The notes: a model not told the origin generated them from the sequence alone. A DNA stretch of 64,000 nt from Oscillatoriales cyanobacterium (GCA_004292955.1 RDXX01000012.1:1-64000); one strand, 5' to 3'; positions 35,829-46,325 are shown, numbered from the stretch's first letter. A program made the numbers and translations.

Positions 35829-37751
35829 TCACCAGAACCACCGCCGTTTGGCTGACCAACTTAACTCGCACACGGTTCCCTTCGGTACATTTTGATAGCG
35901 CCGAAACGTTCCACCTAATTGTTTAGCTAAATTGTTTGCCAATTGCGTTCCTAATCCTGAAGATTGAATGTTAGTGTTTGAATCTTGAATTGTCGCTTCT
36001 ATTTCAGACAGTTTCCCATTGCCATTATCTACCACCCGAATTACTTGCCGATCGCCTTCTTGAGTGCAAATTACTGTCAACCGAGTGGTTTCAATCGCGT
36101 GTTTGCCGACATTGCAAAGCGCTTCTTCGAGAAAGCGGCAGAGTCCTCGTTTGTGTTCCAACCGCAGATGTTCGGTGTTCAAAGGATCGAACTGCACTAT
36201 TTTGAATTTGATCGTTTGGAGGTAGGGCAGTTCTTGTTCGAGGGTGTTGGAATAGACTTTGTAGAGCAATTCATGCAACGGGGCTTGCAGGGCTAATTCG
36301 ATCGCACTTCCCATTCGCAAATGCGGTTCATCGGCGATCGCATCTCGCTGCACCGATCCGTAAACTTCCCGTAATTCTTGATTCAGGCGTTGCAAATCCG
36401 TTAAAAATGATGGGGGTGGATCTTGCTCCTGAGCAGTTCTCAAAATCACTACCAATGTTTGTAAAGGCCCGCTATGAATCGCATTAAAAGTTTGCTCGAT
36501 CGCAAATTGACGTTCTTCCAACCGCAGTCGCAATTCCTGCTGGTGGCGATAGAAGAGTGCCGCCGCCCGGCCAGCCCCATTTAGCACCAAAATCAGGAAC
36601 ACAGGTACGATCGGCATCCACCACCCCATCAAAATTAATCCGTAACAAATCGCGATCGAGCTAATACTGGCGATTAAGAGCCCCAACAAAATTTTCCACG
36701 GCGATCGCAGAAATCGCCCCAAACTCATCCCCAAGAGTCCCCAGACCCCAATCCAGAGAGTTTCCCAGTCATCTCCCCAAACCTGAATCAACGGTCTGCG
36801 ATCGAGCACCGCGCTAATAATCTGGCTGGTTTCGTGGGCTTGCATTTCCACTCCGTAAATCCGTCCGGGATTGATACCTGCGATCGCAGCTGAACTTGCC
36901 AAATCCTTTGCACTAAAAGACATCATCCCAATCAGCACAATCTTGCCTCGAATCCAGTTTGGATCTACTTTTCCCGCCTTGATTTGTGCTAGAGAAATGA
37001 CTCGAAAAGGTGCCAAACCGCTGCGAACATTCAGCAAAATCTGATTACCGCCTGCATCCGCCCCCACATATCCGCCAGAATTGGGCCGCATTCTGGTCAA
37101 TTCAATATTGCCAAATCGCATCGCCTCTCGATCGCGAATTCCATTACCTGCCTTAATTCCTCGGTTTGCTAAATAGCGCTCAGCCAGACGGATTGCGAAG
37201 GAAAAACGGTATTCTTGGCGATCGTTGTAAGTGCCCAATAAACTGCGGCGCTGATAGCCATCCCCATCGAGGACGAAATCTGCAAAGCCAATTTGTTCCG
37301 ATCGCAGTGCGGGTGGAGGTGCGACGATAAAGCCATTGCGATCGGGCAAAGCAATCTCCACTCCGATCGCATTCTTGCTGTTACGAAACACCGATGCTAG
37401 TTCAGCGTGGCCCGGTTCAACCGGAATATCGCGGACAATATCCAGCCCGATCGCGATCGGTTCATAAGTCTGCAATCGTTTGAGTAAATCGGCAATTTCG
37501 CGATCGGGAATCGGATAAGTTTTGGCGCGTTTAATATCTTCCTCCGTAATGCCGACGATTATAATCCGTTCATCCATTGGCTCAGGAGGACGCAGCAGCA
37601 AAAATCGATCGAACGCCACCAACTCCACAAACTGAAGCGCACCCGTCAATCTAGCCATCATCACAGCGACAATCACCATCAACCCTGGAAGCGATCCTCG
37701 CCACCAAGTCGAGATATCTGCTTTCACTGCTTGCGATCGATCAGGCTTCAT
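35829..37751 (-). CDS. CHASE2-domain sensor histidine kinase
   Basis: 640 residues. An N-terminal membrane helix (GSLPGLMVIVAVMMARLTG) precedes an extracytoplasmic CHASE2 domain (about 45-310: LVAFDRFLLLRPPEPMDERI, then IVGITEEDIKRAKTYPIPDR). Three membrane helices (about 335-405) follow and then a kinase part. The ATPase domain shows an N-box-like LEEALCNVGKHA and G boxes VVDNGNGKLSE and SSGLGTQLANNL, of the NarL-partner type. A classical H-box with a clear phospho-His was not identified; ERQFAIEQTFNAIHSGPLQT holds the likely His. The response regulator gene lies 188 bp upstream on the same strand. Confidence 0.9.
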   Translation of the reverse strand: MKPDRSQAVKADISTWWRGSLPGLMVIVAVMMARLTGALQFVELVAFDRFLLLRPPEPMDERIIIVGITEEDIKRAKTYPIPDREIADLLKRLQTYEPIAIGLDIVRDIPVEPGHAELASVFRNSKNAIGVEIALPDRNGFIVAPPPALRSEQIGFADFVLDGDGYQRRSLLGTYNDRQEYRFSFAIRLAERYLANRGIKAGNGIRDREAMRFGNIELTRMRPNSGGYVGADAGGNQILLNVRSGLAPFRVISLAQIKAGKVDPNWIRGKIVLIGMMSFSAKDLASSAAIAGINPGRIYGVEMQAHETSQIISAVLDRRPLIQVWGDDWETLWIGVWGLLGMSLGRFLRSPWKILLGLLIASISSIAICYGLILMGWWMPIVPVFLILVLNGAGRAAALFYRHQQELRLRLEERQFAIEQTFNAIHSGPLQTLVVILRTAQEQDPPPSFLTDLQRLNQELREVYGSVQRDAIADEPHLRMGSAIELALQAPLHELLYKVYSNTLEQELPYLQTIKFKIVQFDPLNTEHLRLEHKRGLCRFLEEALCNVGKHAIETTRLTVICTQEGDRQVIRVVDNGNGKLSEIEATIQDSNTNIQSSGLGTQLANNLAKQLGGTFRRYQNVPKGTVCELSWSAKRRWFW

Positions 37752-37794
37752 ATCGTTTCCAGTTGTATCGGTATTGTTTAAATCTCCAAACAGT

Positions 37795-37939
37795 CAATCG
37801 ATTTTAGATTTTAGATTTTAGATTTTGGATTGATTCCACGGATAAATCCGGGGGCTTGTACCACCTTTGAAATTATTGGTCAGTAGTCAGTAGTTCCCCC
37901 ACTGTCAACTGTCAACTGTCAACTGTCAACTGTCAACTG
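37795..37939. repeat. ATTTTAG heptamers and STRR (CAACTGT) array
   Basis: ATTTTAG units at 37801-37830 and six CAACTGT units at 37902-37942 separate the response-regulator and kinase genes. The array ends at the regulator's stop codon. Confidence 0.85.
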
Positions 37940-38611
37940 TCAATCAATAAGTCCTGCTTCCCTAGCCCGCACTTCCGTTTGAATCCGCAGATTTTTATCT
38001 TTTTCGGGATACACTTCTAGCACATCTCGAATCTTAATCCAGTAATATTGCACAGTGCGTTCACAAACATTCATCCGTTTGGCGATCGCAGTATCCTGTA
38101 AGCTATCTTGAAAAGCAAATTGCAATACCTGCATCCAAGCAGGTTTGAGTTGCAGCCCATTGCGGATCTCTCTAGGAGTATAAATTCGCTCATCCAGCGC
38201 CCAATTGACCATCGCCAGCAAGTCTTTCACAGGCTGGCTTTTATCAACAACCGTGAATCCGCCCATATGATTGTCGATCGACGGTTTCAGCCAAACCAAA
38301 GTCCGAACATGGGCACTTTGCACTACAATATTCAAACTCGGATAATGCTCCATCAGCGTTTTCAGGAGTTGAAGCCCTGAATTAGCCTGAGCAGTTTCGC
38401 CGATCGCCTCTGGCATCACCAAATCCACAATCACCAGATCCGGGACGATCTGCGCTACTTGCTGAAGGGCTTCCTGAGCCGTTGGAGCCGTCAGAATATC
38501 TGCCTGTGGATACTCCTGCCTTAAAATATTAAGCGTGCCGTCTAACACCATCGCATGGTCATCCACGACTAAAAAAGTTCGTTTGTCCGATCGAGGTAAA
38601 GTCTGGGGCAT
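37940..38611 (-). CDS. Response regulator with receiver and HTH output domain (NarL/LuxR-like)
   Basis: 223 residues. The receiver has TFLVVDDHAMVLDGTL, the phospho-acceptor in LVIVDLVMPE and the conserved Lys in VVDKSQPV. The C-terminal DTAIAKRMNVCERTVQYYWI is a helix-turn-helix of the type used by NarL/LuxR regulators, with an unusual extension (YPEKDKNLRIQTEVRAREAG). It is the likely partner of the CHASE2 kinase next to it. Confidence 0.9.
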   Translation of the reverse strand: MPQTLPRSDKRTFLVVDDHAMVLDGTLNILRQEYPQADILTAPTAQEALQQVAQIVPDLVIVDLVMPEAIGETAQANSGLQLLKTLMEHYPSLNIVVQSAHVRTLVWLKPSIDNHMGGFTVVDKSQPVKDLLAMVNWALDERIYTPREIRNGLQLKPAWMQVLQFAFQDSLQDTAIAKRMNVCERTVQYYWIKIRDVLEVYPEKDKNLRIQTEVRAREAGLID

Positions 38612-39047
38612 AGTTTATTCGTTGCCGCACAACATCATCATTGGATTTTAGATTTTAGATTTTAGATTTTAGATTTGTGACAAGCGTTGAAACTAGGGGA
38701 TTCAAACTGCTGAAATTCTCATTCAAAATTTGTACTGAGTGAGGTCGAAGTATCCCAAATCCCAAATCGTCTCGGTCATCTTCTTACCATAGAGTAATTA
38801 CCGGGCATCCGTCCTGCATCTGTCCGCCAAATGTGGTTGTGGAAGTCAGCAACCAGAATTGCACTAAAGCGCAGTTCTGTTGATTATGTTCCAAAATCTG
38901 CACTTCATCGAAATTATTCATCTCTCTCCTCTGCGCTCTCTGCGCTCTCTGTGGTTAAATCATTCCCATACCACAATGATATTACGTACAGATAACTCGA
39001 TCGGAGATTTGATTATATTTCCATCGTAATTCTCCCATAATTCTTGT
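38612..39047. other. Gene-free stretch
   Basis: Contains an ATTTTAG heptamer run (38643-38676) and CTGCGCTCTCTGCGCTCTCTG (38933-38953). No gene recognised. Confidence 0.5.
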
Positions 39048-39071
39048 GGAACAGGCCAGAGAGCCTGTTCC
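39048..39071. terminator. GGAACAGGC hairpin downstream of hemB
   Basis: GGAACAGGC (39048-39056) pairs with GCCTGTTCC (39063-39071) over a 6-nt loop, 24 bp after the hemB stop. Related GAACAGGCA-TCC-TGCCTGTTC palindromes lie at 42452-42472 and 48243-48263, so this is a repeat family used at gene ends. Confidence 0.55.
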
Positions 39072-39094
39072 TAAAAGCGCTTAAAACAATTCCC

Positions 39095-40141
<1,047 letters not shown>

Positions 40142-40151
40142 TTATAGAGAA

Positions 40152-40166
40152 TGATAATCATTATTA
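40152..40166. promoter_or_regulatory. Zur-box-like operator before hemB
   Basis: TGATAATCATTATTA matches the cyanobacterial Zur-box pattern TGATAATNATTATCA at 13 of 15 positions and lies in the wider palindrome AATGATAATCATT. Fur boxes look similar, so the metal is assigned from the gene content of the region. Confidence 0.65.
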
Positions 40167-40203
40167 TCGCAGTTCCGTCACCCAAATCTATATTTATTAG
40201 GAA

Positions 40204-41433
40204 TTACCCAGCAATTTGAGCTAATGAAACCCTAGCCCTAGACTTAATTAAAGCTGGCACAATGCGCGAACTTGCCATCCTTGCACCGGAAAGATTTCGA
40301 CCAACCGGCCCTACTTGCAAAGCGGCTAAACCACCCATAATAAATAACTCGCATCCTGGCCAACGCAAATACTCGTCCAAAACAGGCAATCCTTTAACTA
40401 TTTTAGTTGGATAAGCTTCTAAAATTTCTGTCAGCAATGGTTCGGCTGTTACATCTAATTTTGTTCCTGTTGCTAACCAAATTCTATCAACGAATAGCTG
40501 ATTTCCATCCTGACAGTAAACAGTCCATTGATTGTCATCCCATTTAACCTCAATAATTTGACATTCTGGGTGAAATTCAAGACACGAATCCCGCGAAATT
40601 CGACGCAATTGTGTCATAATTTCAGGAGTCATAGAGCCGCCGTTGCGAGCTTGTTGAATCATCTCCCACCGCTTCTCCCAGTCTGGTTCATTTTCAAAAC
40701 CTTTGAGATATTTGGGCCCTAACCAACCCGGTTCGGCATCAAATAATTTTTCTTGTAACTTTCGTCTTGACATTAATATTACTTGGGCACCGCGCCCGAT
40801 CGCACCTACTGCCAAATGTCCGCTAGTTAAACCGCCCCCAACGATTAAAATCCTTTCTCCCTGCAACTTTAATCCCTGCAAATTAACTTGATGGGAATGG
40901 CAAAGTTTGTCTGGTGGATAGGGCGTTTGAATTTGATTTGTCCACTCCGGTAGTTGGGGTTTACCGCCGCCTGTGGCGATCGCCACACGACGCGCAATCG
41001 CACTTTCTCCATCCTCAAACCAAAGCCGAAAACTCCGTTGTAACGGTTCAATCCGAGTTATTTTTGCCTTGATGACGCGATCGCCCAATTCCCATCTCTT
41101 AACCACATCGCCACAAAATTCCTTAAACAGCCGACTTCCTGGCAAATCGTAGGGCGCAAACAACTCGTTAGGGCGAGATTCGGCAAACCGTCGCAACTCA
41201 AAAGCATTGGGATCGGGATGGTGCACCGCAGGCGATCGCAAGTGTGGAATTTCCAAAGCCGCAAACTGCCTCTCCCACTGAGTTAGCCAGCCACCACTGG
41301 GGTCAAAAACCCAAAATTTGTCCCGCTTCTTCTGGCATTTTTGCAGCAAATGAGTAACCAGGGTTAAAGCGTGAGGCCCCGCCCCGACTACCGCTAAATC
41401 GATTTGCGATCGCGTAACACTGGTGATTTCCAT
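40204..41433 (-). CDS. FAD/NAD(P)-binding oxidoreductase
   Basis: 409 residues. DLAVVGAGPHALTLVTHLL is an FAD-binding Rossmann motif, GGWLTQWERQFAALEIPHLR and the later ERILIVGGGLTSGHLAVGAI a second, NAD(P)-binding one, and IATGGGKPQLP and WLATGTKLDV the ATG segments of flavin monooxygenase-like proteins. The family is that of uncharacterised cyanobacterial relatives of L-lysine/L-ornithine N-hydroxylases, and the substrate is unknown. The gene is followed by hemB on the same strand, 74 bp away with the Zur-box between them, so it is not in the hemB operon. Its own promoter region (41434-41576) carries a GAGGGCGCAGAGGGCGCA repeat. Confidence 0.82.
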   Translation of the reverse strand: MEITSVTRSQIDLAVVGAGPHALTLVTHLLQKCQKKRDKFWVFDPSGGWLTQWERQFAALEIPHLRSPAVHHPDPNAFELRRFAESRPNELFAPYDLPGSRLFKEFCGDVVKRWELGDRVIKAKITRIEPLQRSFRLWFEDGESAIARRVAIATGGGKPQLPEWTNQIQTPYPPDKLCHSHQVNLQGLKLQGERILIVGGGLTSGHLAVGAIGRGAQVILMSRRKLQEKLFDAEPGWLGPKYLKGFENEPDWEKRWEMIQQARNGGSMTPEIMTQLRRISRDSCLEFHPECQIIEVKWDDNQWTVYCQDGNQLFVDRIWLATGTKLDVTAEPLLTEILEAYPTKIVKGLPVLDEYLRWPGCELFIMGGLAALQVGPVGRNLSGARMASSRIVPALIKSRARVSLAQIAG

Positions 41434-41576
41434 TTCAGTTTAGATAAGATTTTTTACCGCAGAGGGCGCAGAGGGCGCAGAGGGAGGAAAGGAAAAGAGA
41501 GAAATATGGTAATCTAATATGACTCTCTTTTCTTTGTTCAGCCTGCAAATACGGAAGTTTTCGCAGACAATTCTAG

Positions 41577-42227
41577 CTAGTGAAAACTTGATTTGTGTGC
41601 GATTAAACTCATAAATTCTTGACGAGTTCTGGAATCTTCAGCAAACACGCCACGCATTGCTGAAGTCGCAGTCCAAGAACCTGGTTTTTGCACGCCACGC
41701 ATTACCATACACATATGAGTTGCTTCAATTACAACTGCTACACCTTGAGGTTTTAGCAATCCTTGAAGTGCATCAGCAATTTGTGCAGTCAAGCGTTCTT
41801 GTACTTGCAATCTGCGGCCGTACATTTCACAAATTCGAGCGATTTTTGACAGCCCAATTACTTTGCCGTTGGGAATGTAAGCAACGTGTGCTTTGCCAAT
41901 AATTGGCAGGATGTGATGTTCGCAGGAACTGAAAATATCAATGTCCCGCACTAATACCATTTCGTTAGCATTCTCTGTGAACACCGCTCCGTTGAGCAGT
42001 TCGTCGAGAGATTGACGATAACCTCCAGTTAGAAACTGCAAGGCTTTGACAACTCGTTTCGGTGTATCTCGTAACCCTTCACGGTCTGGGTCTTCTCCCA
42101 ATCCTAGCAGCAATGTACGCACTGCTTGTCTCATTTCTTCATCTGAGACAGGGGGTTGAGATTGAGTAGGAATTGATGACACTACACCATTTGGAGAAGT
42201 CAGTTCTGGGCGAGTAGATAAAGTCAT
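41577..42227 (-). CDS. folE: GTP cyclohydrolase I (FolE1)
   Basis: 216 residues. It turns GTP into dihydroneopterin triphosphate, the first step of tetrahydrofolate (and pterin) synthesis. [20 protein letters not shown] and [17 protein letters not shown] carry the Cys/His/Cys ligands of the catalytic zinc, and [20 protein letters not shown] is the conserved core. It is therefore the zinc-dependent FolE1 type rather than the zinc-flexible FolE2. The N-terminal 35 residues are variable. No Zur box is visible in front of it; the nearest is at 43756, beyond the COG0523 gene, 328 bp of spacer intervening. Confidence 0.95.
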   Translation of the reverse strand: MTLSTRPELTSPNGVVSSIPTQSQPPVSDEEMRQAVRTLLLGLGEDPDREGLRDTPKRVVKALQFLTGGYRQSLDELLNGAVFTENANEMVLVRDIDIFSSCEHHILPIIGKAHVAYIPNGKVIGLSKIARICEMYGRRLQVQERLTAQIADALQGLLKPQGVAVVIEATHMCMVMRGVQKPGSWTATSAMRGVFAEDSRTRQEFMSLIAHKSSFH

Positions 42228-42451
42228 GCTTGCAGTTTGTGAGAATGTTTAACAGTCGGTATTGACTTTTGGTTGCTACCTGATTATAACAAGATTTACA
42301 AAATGTAATATTAAAATATTGAGATTTTTTTGGATGAGTTTTATCGATATAAATGTAAAATTTGCCGTTAGTATTTACACGATTTGTGAACAGCAAAAAT
42401 TGCAACCACTAACGGCGAAATTAAATAGATATCTCCCCAAAAAATTGTCTT

Positions 42452-42472
42452 GAACAGGCATCCTGCCTGTTC
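42452..42472. repeat. Palindrome GAACAGGCATCCTGCCTGTTC
   Basis: Nine-base arms with a 3-nt centre, about 78 bp after the COG0523 stop. It may serve as terminator; it belongs to a dispersed family. Confidence 0.6.
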
Positions 42473-42549
42473 CACACTAAATATTGTCGATACCTAATGT
42501 AAAATGTGTCGGCTAGAATCCTGGACGTGATACTTAGATTGATGAAATC

Positions 42550-43605
42550 TTAAACTAAGCAACTGTTAAGTTGTTCTCGAATTTGAGCAGTATCTAAGTT
42601 GCGGCCGATGACTACGAGTTGATTTTTGGGTGGAGTCAACCATTCGTAAGCGTTTAATTCATAGCGCGCGCCGCTAAGTTGAAAAATGTGTCTCATCGGA
42701 CTGTCTTCAAACCAGAGAATGCCTTTTGCTCGAAATACATCTAAGGGCATTTCTTCGGTGAGAAATTCTTGGAACTTGTGGAGATAAAAAGGTCGATCGC
42801 TCTCAAATGATAGCGAAACAAATCCGTCATTGTCTAAGTGATTGGAGTGATGTCTGTGATGGTGATGTTCGTGATGATGTTCGTGATGATGATCCTGTTC
42901 GTGATGGTGTTCGTGATGCTCGTGTTTTTCCTCTGCTTCAACACTATCAAAAAGATCGGCTTGTGTTAAACCTACACCCAAAATTAAGGGTAAAGGAACT
43001 TCACCGTGTTGAGAGTGGAGAATTCTCGCTCCTTCCTTAACTGTGCGAATGTAAGCTTCTAACTCTTCTACTTTTGCTTGAGGAGCTAAATCAGTTTTGT
43101 TCATCAGCACAATATCTGCAAATGCCACTTGTTTTAAAGCTGCTTCGCTGTCAAAATGTTCGGGAGTGAATGTTTCGCTATCGACTACGGTGAGTACAGA
43201 ATCTAAACTGGTTAAATCCCGCAATTCAGTGCCTAAAAATGTCAATATGATCGGTAGAGGATCGGCAACTCCGGTGGTTTCAATCACCATGCAGTCGATG
43301 GGTTCTTCCCGTTCTAAAACTCGGTAGACGGCATCGACTAAGCCTTCGTTGATGGTACAACAAATACAGCCGTTGCTCAATTCTACCATGTCATCTTCGG
43401 TAGAAATTAAAAGCTGCGAATCGATGTTGATATCGCCAAATTCGTTAACTAAAACTGCTACTTTTAAATCTTGGCGGTTTTTGAGTATTTGATTGAGTAA
43501 AGTAGTTTTTCCGCTGCCGAGAAATCCGGTAATTATAGTTACTGGCATTCCTTTTTTGGGAAAATCGGAAATTAAATCTGGGGTTTGTACAGCGAGATTA
43601 GTCAT
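42550..43605 (-). CDS. COG0523 GTPase, putative zinc metallochaperone (CobW/ZNG-like)
   Basis: 351 residues from the ATG at 43605, chosen because GAGGAATAATG gives a ribosome binding site and the conserved part starts at once. Walker A is GFLGSGKTT (27-35), the metal-binding CxCC is NGCICCTINEG (Cys80, Cys82, Cys83), and NKTD is at 169-172. A His-rich stretch (228-256, e.g. HEHHHEQDHHHEHHHEHHHH) and a CobW_C domain (FYLHKFQEFLTEEMPLDVFR) follow. Such proteins deliver zinc to target enzymes during zinc shortage. The Zur-box-like site at 43756 and the neighbouring zinc-related genes support this role over cobalamin or nitrile hydratase roles. Confidence 0.92.
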   Translation of the reverse strand: MTNLAVQTPDLISDFPKKGMPVTIITGFLGSGKTTLLNQILKNRQDLKVAVLVNEFGDINIDSQLLISTEDDMVELSNGCICCTINEGLVDAVYRVLEREEPIDCMVIETTGVADPLPIILTFLGTELRDLTSLDSVLTVVDSETFTPEHFDSEAALKQVAFADIVLMNKTDLAPQAKVEELEAYIRTVKEGARILHSQHGEVPLPLILGVGLTQADLFDSVEAEEKHEHHEHHHEQDHHHEHHHEHHHHRHHSNHLDNDGFVSLSFESDRPFYLHKFQEFLTEEMPLDVFRAKGILWFEDSPMRHIFQLSGARYELNAYEWLTPPKNQLVVIGRNLDTAQIREQLNSCLV

Positions 43606-43755
43606 TATTCCTCGTTGATTAATTGTAGAAGCCCTGCTGTCAATTTGGAACGCCACTCGGCGTCCCAAGGCAATTGTCGTTAGCGCAGTCCTCGAAGAGG
43701 ATCGCACTTGATAGCTGAAATCCAGGCGATACGGGCGATCGCACTAGACTAAGTA

Positions 43756-43770
43756 TGATAATCATTCTCA
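43756..43770. promoter_or_regulatory. Zur-box-like operator before the COG0523 GTPase gene
   Basis: TGATAATCATTCTCA matches TGATAATNATTATCA at 14 of 15 positions. It lies 151 bp before the start codon. Confidence 0.65.
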
Positions 43771-43874
43771 TGATATCTAAAATGTGCTGTAAGCGCAAGC
43801 CCTAGAATTATTGCTCAGCTAGCTGATGACTCTTGAACACTTGACTGTCATCTCTTTTCCAGATTAATCCCATG

Positions 43875-44444
43875 TTACAAACGGGAATTTAAAACAATGT
43901 ATTGAGGGCGAGTGCGATCGATAATTCCCTCCTGCTCCAGCCGACACATCAGGCGCGTGACGGTAATCCGCGTAATTCCCATCGCCTCAGAAATCTCCTG
44001 GTGAGTCAATCTCAGATCGATTAAGATTCCTTGTGCTACTTCCCGACCAAATTTTTTTGCCAACCAAGCTAATAGTTGCACCAATCTATCCCGCAGATAT
44101 TCGCTACGCACAATGCAGAAAAATTCTTGAGTTTGCTGAAAGTGTCTGAAAATTTCATCTAAGGATTGATAGCACAAATTTTGAGGAATGTAACTCACTT
44201 CTACATGAGTTTTGCACTCAATTTGATAAGGTTCAATGCCTGACAGCGAGTGACCGAGTACGTCTCCAACTCCCCAATATCCGAGGGTTATTGGTGTTCC
44301 CTGTTCGCTCCAGGTCATGGTTCGGACGGCTCCCCGTTCAATTCGCAGTAAGCCGTTAAAGGGCATGGGTACTAACTGACGGCAGGTGAAAGTCTGCTGT
44401 CTGAGATTAGAGTACAAGGCTGGAGTGTAGGTTGAAAGAGTCAT
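43875..44444 (-). CDS. Crp/Fnr-family transcriptional regulator
   Basis: 189 residues. The N-terminal beta-barrel is a shortened cyclic-nucleotide-binding-like fold (LLRIERGAVRTMTWSEQGTP, then LGYWGVGDVLGHSL). The C-terminal winged helix reads LTHQEISEAMGITRITVTRL and MCRLEQEGII, the NtcA/Crp-type recognition helix. The phosphate-binding cassette RxS of true cAMP receptors is not seen. Which genes it controls is unknown; it sits between the two Zur-linked transcription units but has no Zur box of its own. Confidence 0.88.
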   Translation of the reverse strand: MTLSTYTPALYSNLRQQTFTCRQLVPMPFNGLLRIERGAVRTMTWSEQGTPITLGYWGVGDVLGHSLSGIEPYQIECKTHVEVSYIPQNLCYQSLDEIFRHFQQTQEFFCIVRSEYLRDRLVQLLAWLAKKFGREVAQGILIDLRLTHQEISEAMGITRITVTRLMCRLEQEGIIDRTRPQYIVLNSRL

Positions 44445-44540
44445 AGGATTTAGGTTTAGCGCGATCGCTACTTTGGATACTATTACAGTCTAAGTTAATT
44501 GATAATCTATATCAACTAGCTGGAAATTCCAATTCCGGAG

Positions 44541-45272
44541 TCAAGAAGGTTGAAACCCTTTGCGGGTGCTGTAAGAGACGTTTCGGAACTTGACTGTATC
44601 GGTATCTGGGTCGTACAGGGTATAAGTTGCTCGATCGGCGATCCGCCCGACATTCCCAACTCCGATCGCCCTTCGTGCAGTTGCAGACACGGTTCCAGGA
44701 GGCTCCTGGGAGTCCAAAGTCATTACCCAGTTATTGAGAATAGTTGGCTGTAATTGATACTCAAATGCTAAGCCCGATCGCCCGCAAAACAAATTATTAG
44801 CATCAGCACGGATTACGCGATCGAGCATCACAGGCGGCGGAGTCTCCGGGGTAAGCTCATCAGATGCGCTAACGGTACTCCCATGAATCAACAAACAATC
44901 CAATTCATGAAAACCAAAATTCAAAGAGCGCAACCACTCTACAGTTTTTCGGCTGACAGAATCCCAGAGCAACTTAATCGTCTCAGCACCGTATTTTTGT
45001 TGCAATTCTGTCGCATCAGGGCTAGAACCTATTCCATATAAGTTAAAACACTGTTCTTCCCACCACCCGATACAGATTTGAGGTGCGATTTCTCCTCGTT
45101 TGGGCGATCGAACTCGCTGCACTAATTTTTCGCAATCGGGATTCGGGCCGACTAAATCGCCTAAAATATACAATTCGTCAACGCGAATTCTCAGGCGTTT
45201 TATGTCAGCTAGTACAGCTTCGTAAGCTATCAAATTCCCTTCGATTCCTGTTAATATTGCCCAGTTTTTCAT
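44541..45272 (-). CDS. Degenerate metallophosphoesterase paralogue
   Basis: 243 residues, aligned by eye with the neighbour at 45510: KNWAILTGIEGNLIAYEAVL against KIAVMSCIHGNYEALNAVL, LYILGDLVGPNPDCEKLVQR against IFCLGDLVGYGPNPHAVVEM, LLIHGSTVSASDE against CFVHGSPHSNHEY, NLFCGRSGLAFEYQL against VLFCGHTHVPYVRTL. The Asp and His of motif I are Gly and Glu, the GNHD-like motif reads GWWEEQ, and the final GHTH is GRSG. Most metal ligands are lost, so catalysis is unlikely. It may be a regulator or a decaying copy. Confidence 0.82.
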   Translation of the reverse strand: MKNWAILTGIEGNLIAYEAVLADIKRLRIRVDELYILGDLVGPNPDCEKLVQRVRSPKRGEIAPQICIGWWEEQCFNLYGIGSSPDATELQQKYGAETIKLLWDSVSRKTVEWLRSLNFGFHELDCLLIHGSTVSASDELTPETPPPVMLDRVIRADANNLFCGRSGLAFEYQLQPTILNNWVMTLDSQEPPGTVSATARRAIGVGNVGRIADRATYTLYDPDTDTVKFRNVSYSTRKGFQPS

Positions 45273-45473
45273 TGTTTATTGTTGTTGATACTAAAGGTTT
45301 TTTTCGGAGATTGTTTTGAACGAACCGCGAAGGCGCAAAGGACGCGAAGTAAGATAAAGGAAAAAGTTCTGAATCTCTCCTTTACTCTTAGTCCGCGTCG
45401 GCGGACTTCGTTTTTGTAGTAGCGGTTTCAACCGCCGATTCATATCGTTTCTGGTTGCATTGGAATGATTGAA

Positions 45474-45503
45474 TTGTCAATTGTCAACTGTCAACTGTCA
45501 ACT
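45474..45503. repeat. STRR heptamers (CAACTGT)
   Basis: Four copies of TCAACTG ending just before the stop codon of the metallophosphoesterase gene. Confidence 0.8.
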
Positions 45504-45509
45504 GTTTAT

Positions 45510-46325
45510 CTATCTCTCACAAACATGAGTTGGATCGTCAGCTCTTTCGGCATATTCCAAACCTCTAGCCAAACGCCAAGCAAAAATCGGCGGCAAACCT
45601 TTTTCAATAATTGCAGCGCAAGTAGTTTGATAGTCATATTCCACTTCTCGCAATATCACCTGTTGCGCGTCAACATCATAAATCACATAGGTAGCATTCG
45701 GTCTACCGTGGCGCGGTTCTCCTACAGAACCAACATTCACAATCCGCTTTAAAGGAGCAGTAAAACTTAAATCTTTATCTACTTCAATGCTCGGCCCGCT
45801 GACTCTAACCTGCATATTTCCAGCATCTAAAGTACGGACATATGGTACATGAGTGTGACCGCAAAACAGCACATCAGCACCCGCAGAAAATACCCGCTCT
45901 AAGGCAGAAAAAGCATCCATTGTCGGCAGTAAATATTCATGATTGCTGTGAGGGCTACCGTGAACAAAACACATATTGTCTTCTCGCAGACTGTGTGGCA
46001 AAGTGGCTAAATATTCTCGCGTTTCTGGGAAGATTTGATTGTTAGTCCATTCGTGAGCTAATTTGCCTCTTTTTTCGGCTAAAACTGAGGGATAGCTACA
46101 TTCGCAGGAGTTCAAACCTTCGACAATATCTTCATCCCAACAGCCGACGCAAGTGGGAATGTCGAGCGATCGAATCATTTCTACTACGGCGTGGGGATTG
46201 GGGCCGTAGCCGACTAAATCTCCGAGACAAAAGATTTTGTCGGCTTGTTGTTCGTCAATATCTGATAAAACTGCATTTAAGGCTTCATAGTTGCCATGAA
46301 TGCAGGACATAACTGCTATTTTCAT
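45510..46325 (-). CDS. Metallophosphoesterase (calcineurin-like, YfcE-type)
   Basis: 271 residues from the ATG at 46325. This start overlaps the stop of the upstream gene as ATGA, so the open-frame extension to 46403 is not used. Motifs: SCIHGNYEAL (the usual Asp of SDIHGN is Cys8), GDLVGYGPNP, GCWDED in place of GNHD, FVHGSPHS and GHTHVPY. The loss of the first Asp suggests altered metal use, but the His ligands are retained. It is translationally coupled to the P-loop protein and thus shares its Zur-box-controlled promoter. Confidence 0.88.
   Translation of the reverse strand: MKIAVMSCIHGNYEALNAVLSDIDEQQADKIFCLGDLVGYGPNPHAVVEMIRSLDIPTCVGCWDEDIVEGLNSCECSYPSVLAEKRGKLAHEWTNNQIFPETREYLATLPHSLREDNMCFVHGSPHSNHEYLLPTMDAFSALERVFSAGADVLFCGHTHVPYVRTLDAGNMQVRVSGPSIEVDKDLSFTAPLKRIVNVGSVGEPRHGRPNATYVIYDVDAQQVILREVEYDYQTTCAAIIEKGLPPIFAWRLARGLEYAERADDPTHVCER

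Noticed and set aside
40147-40168. The hemB operator as a Fur box
   Set aside because: The sequence alone allows Fur, but the neighbouring genes are zinc-related and none is a typical iron gene, so Zur is preferred; not proven.
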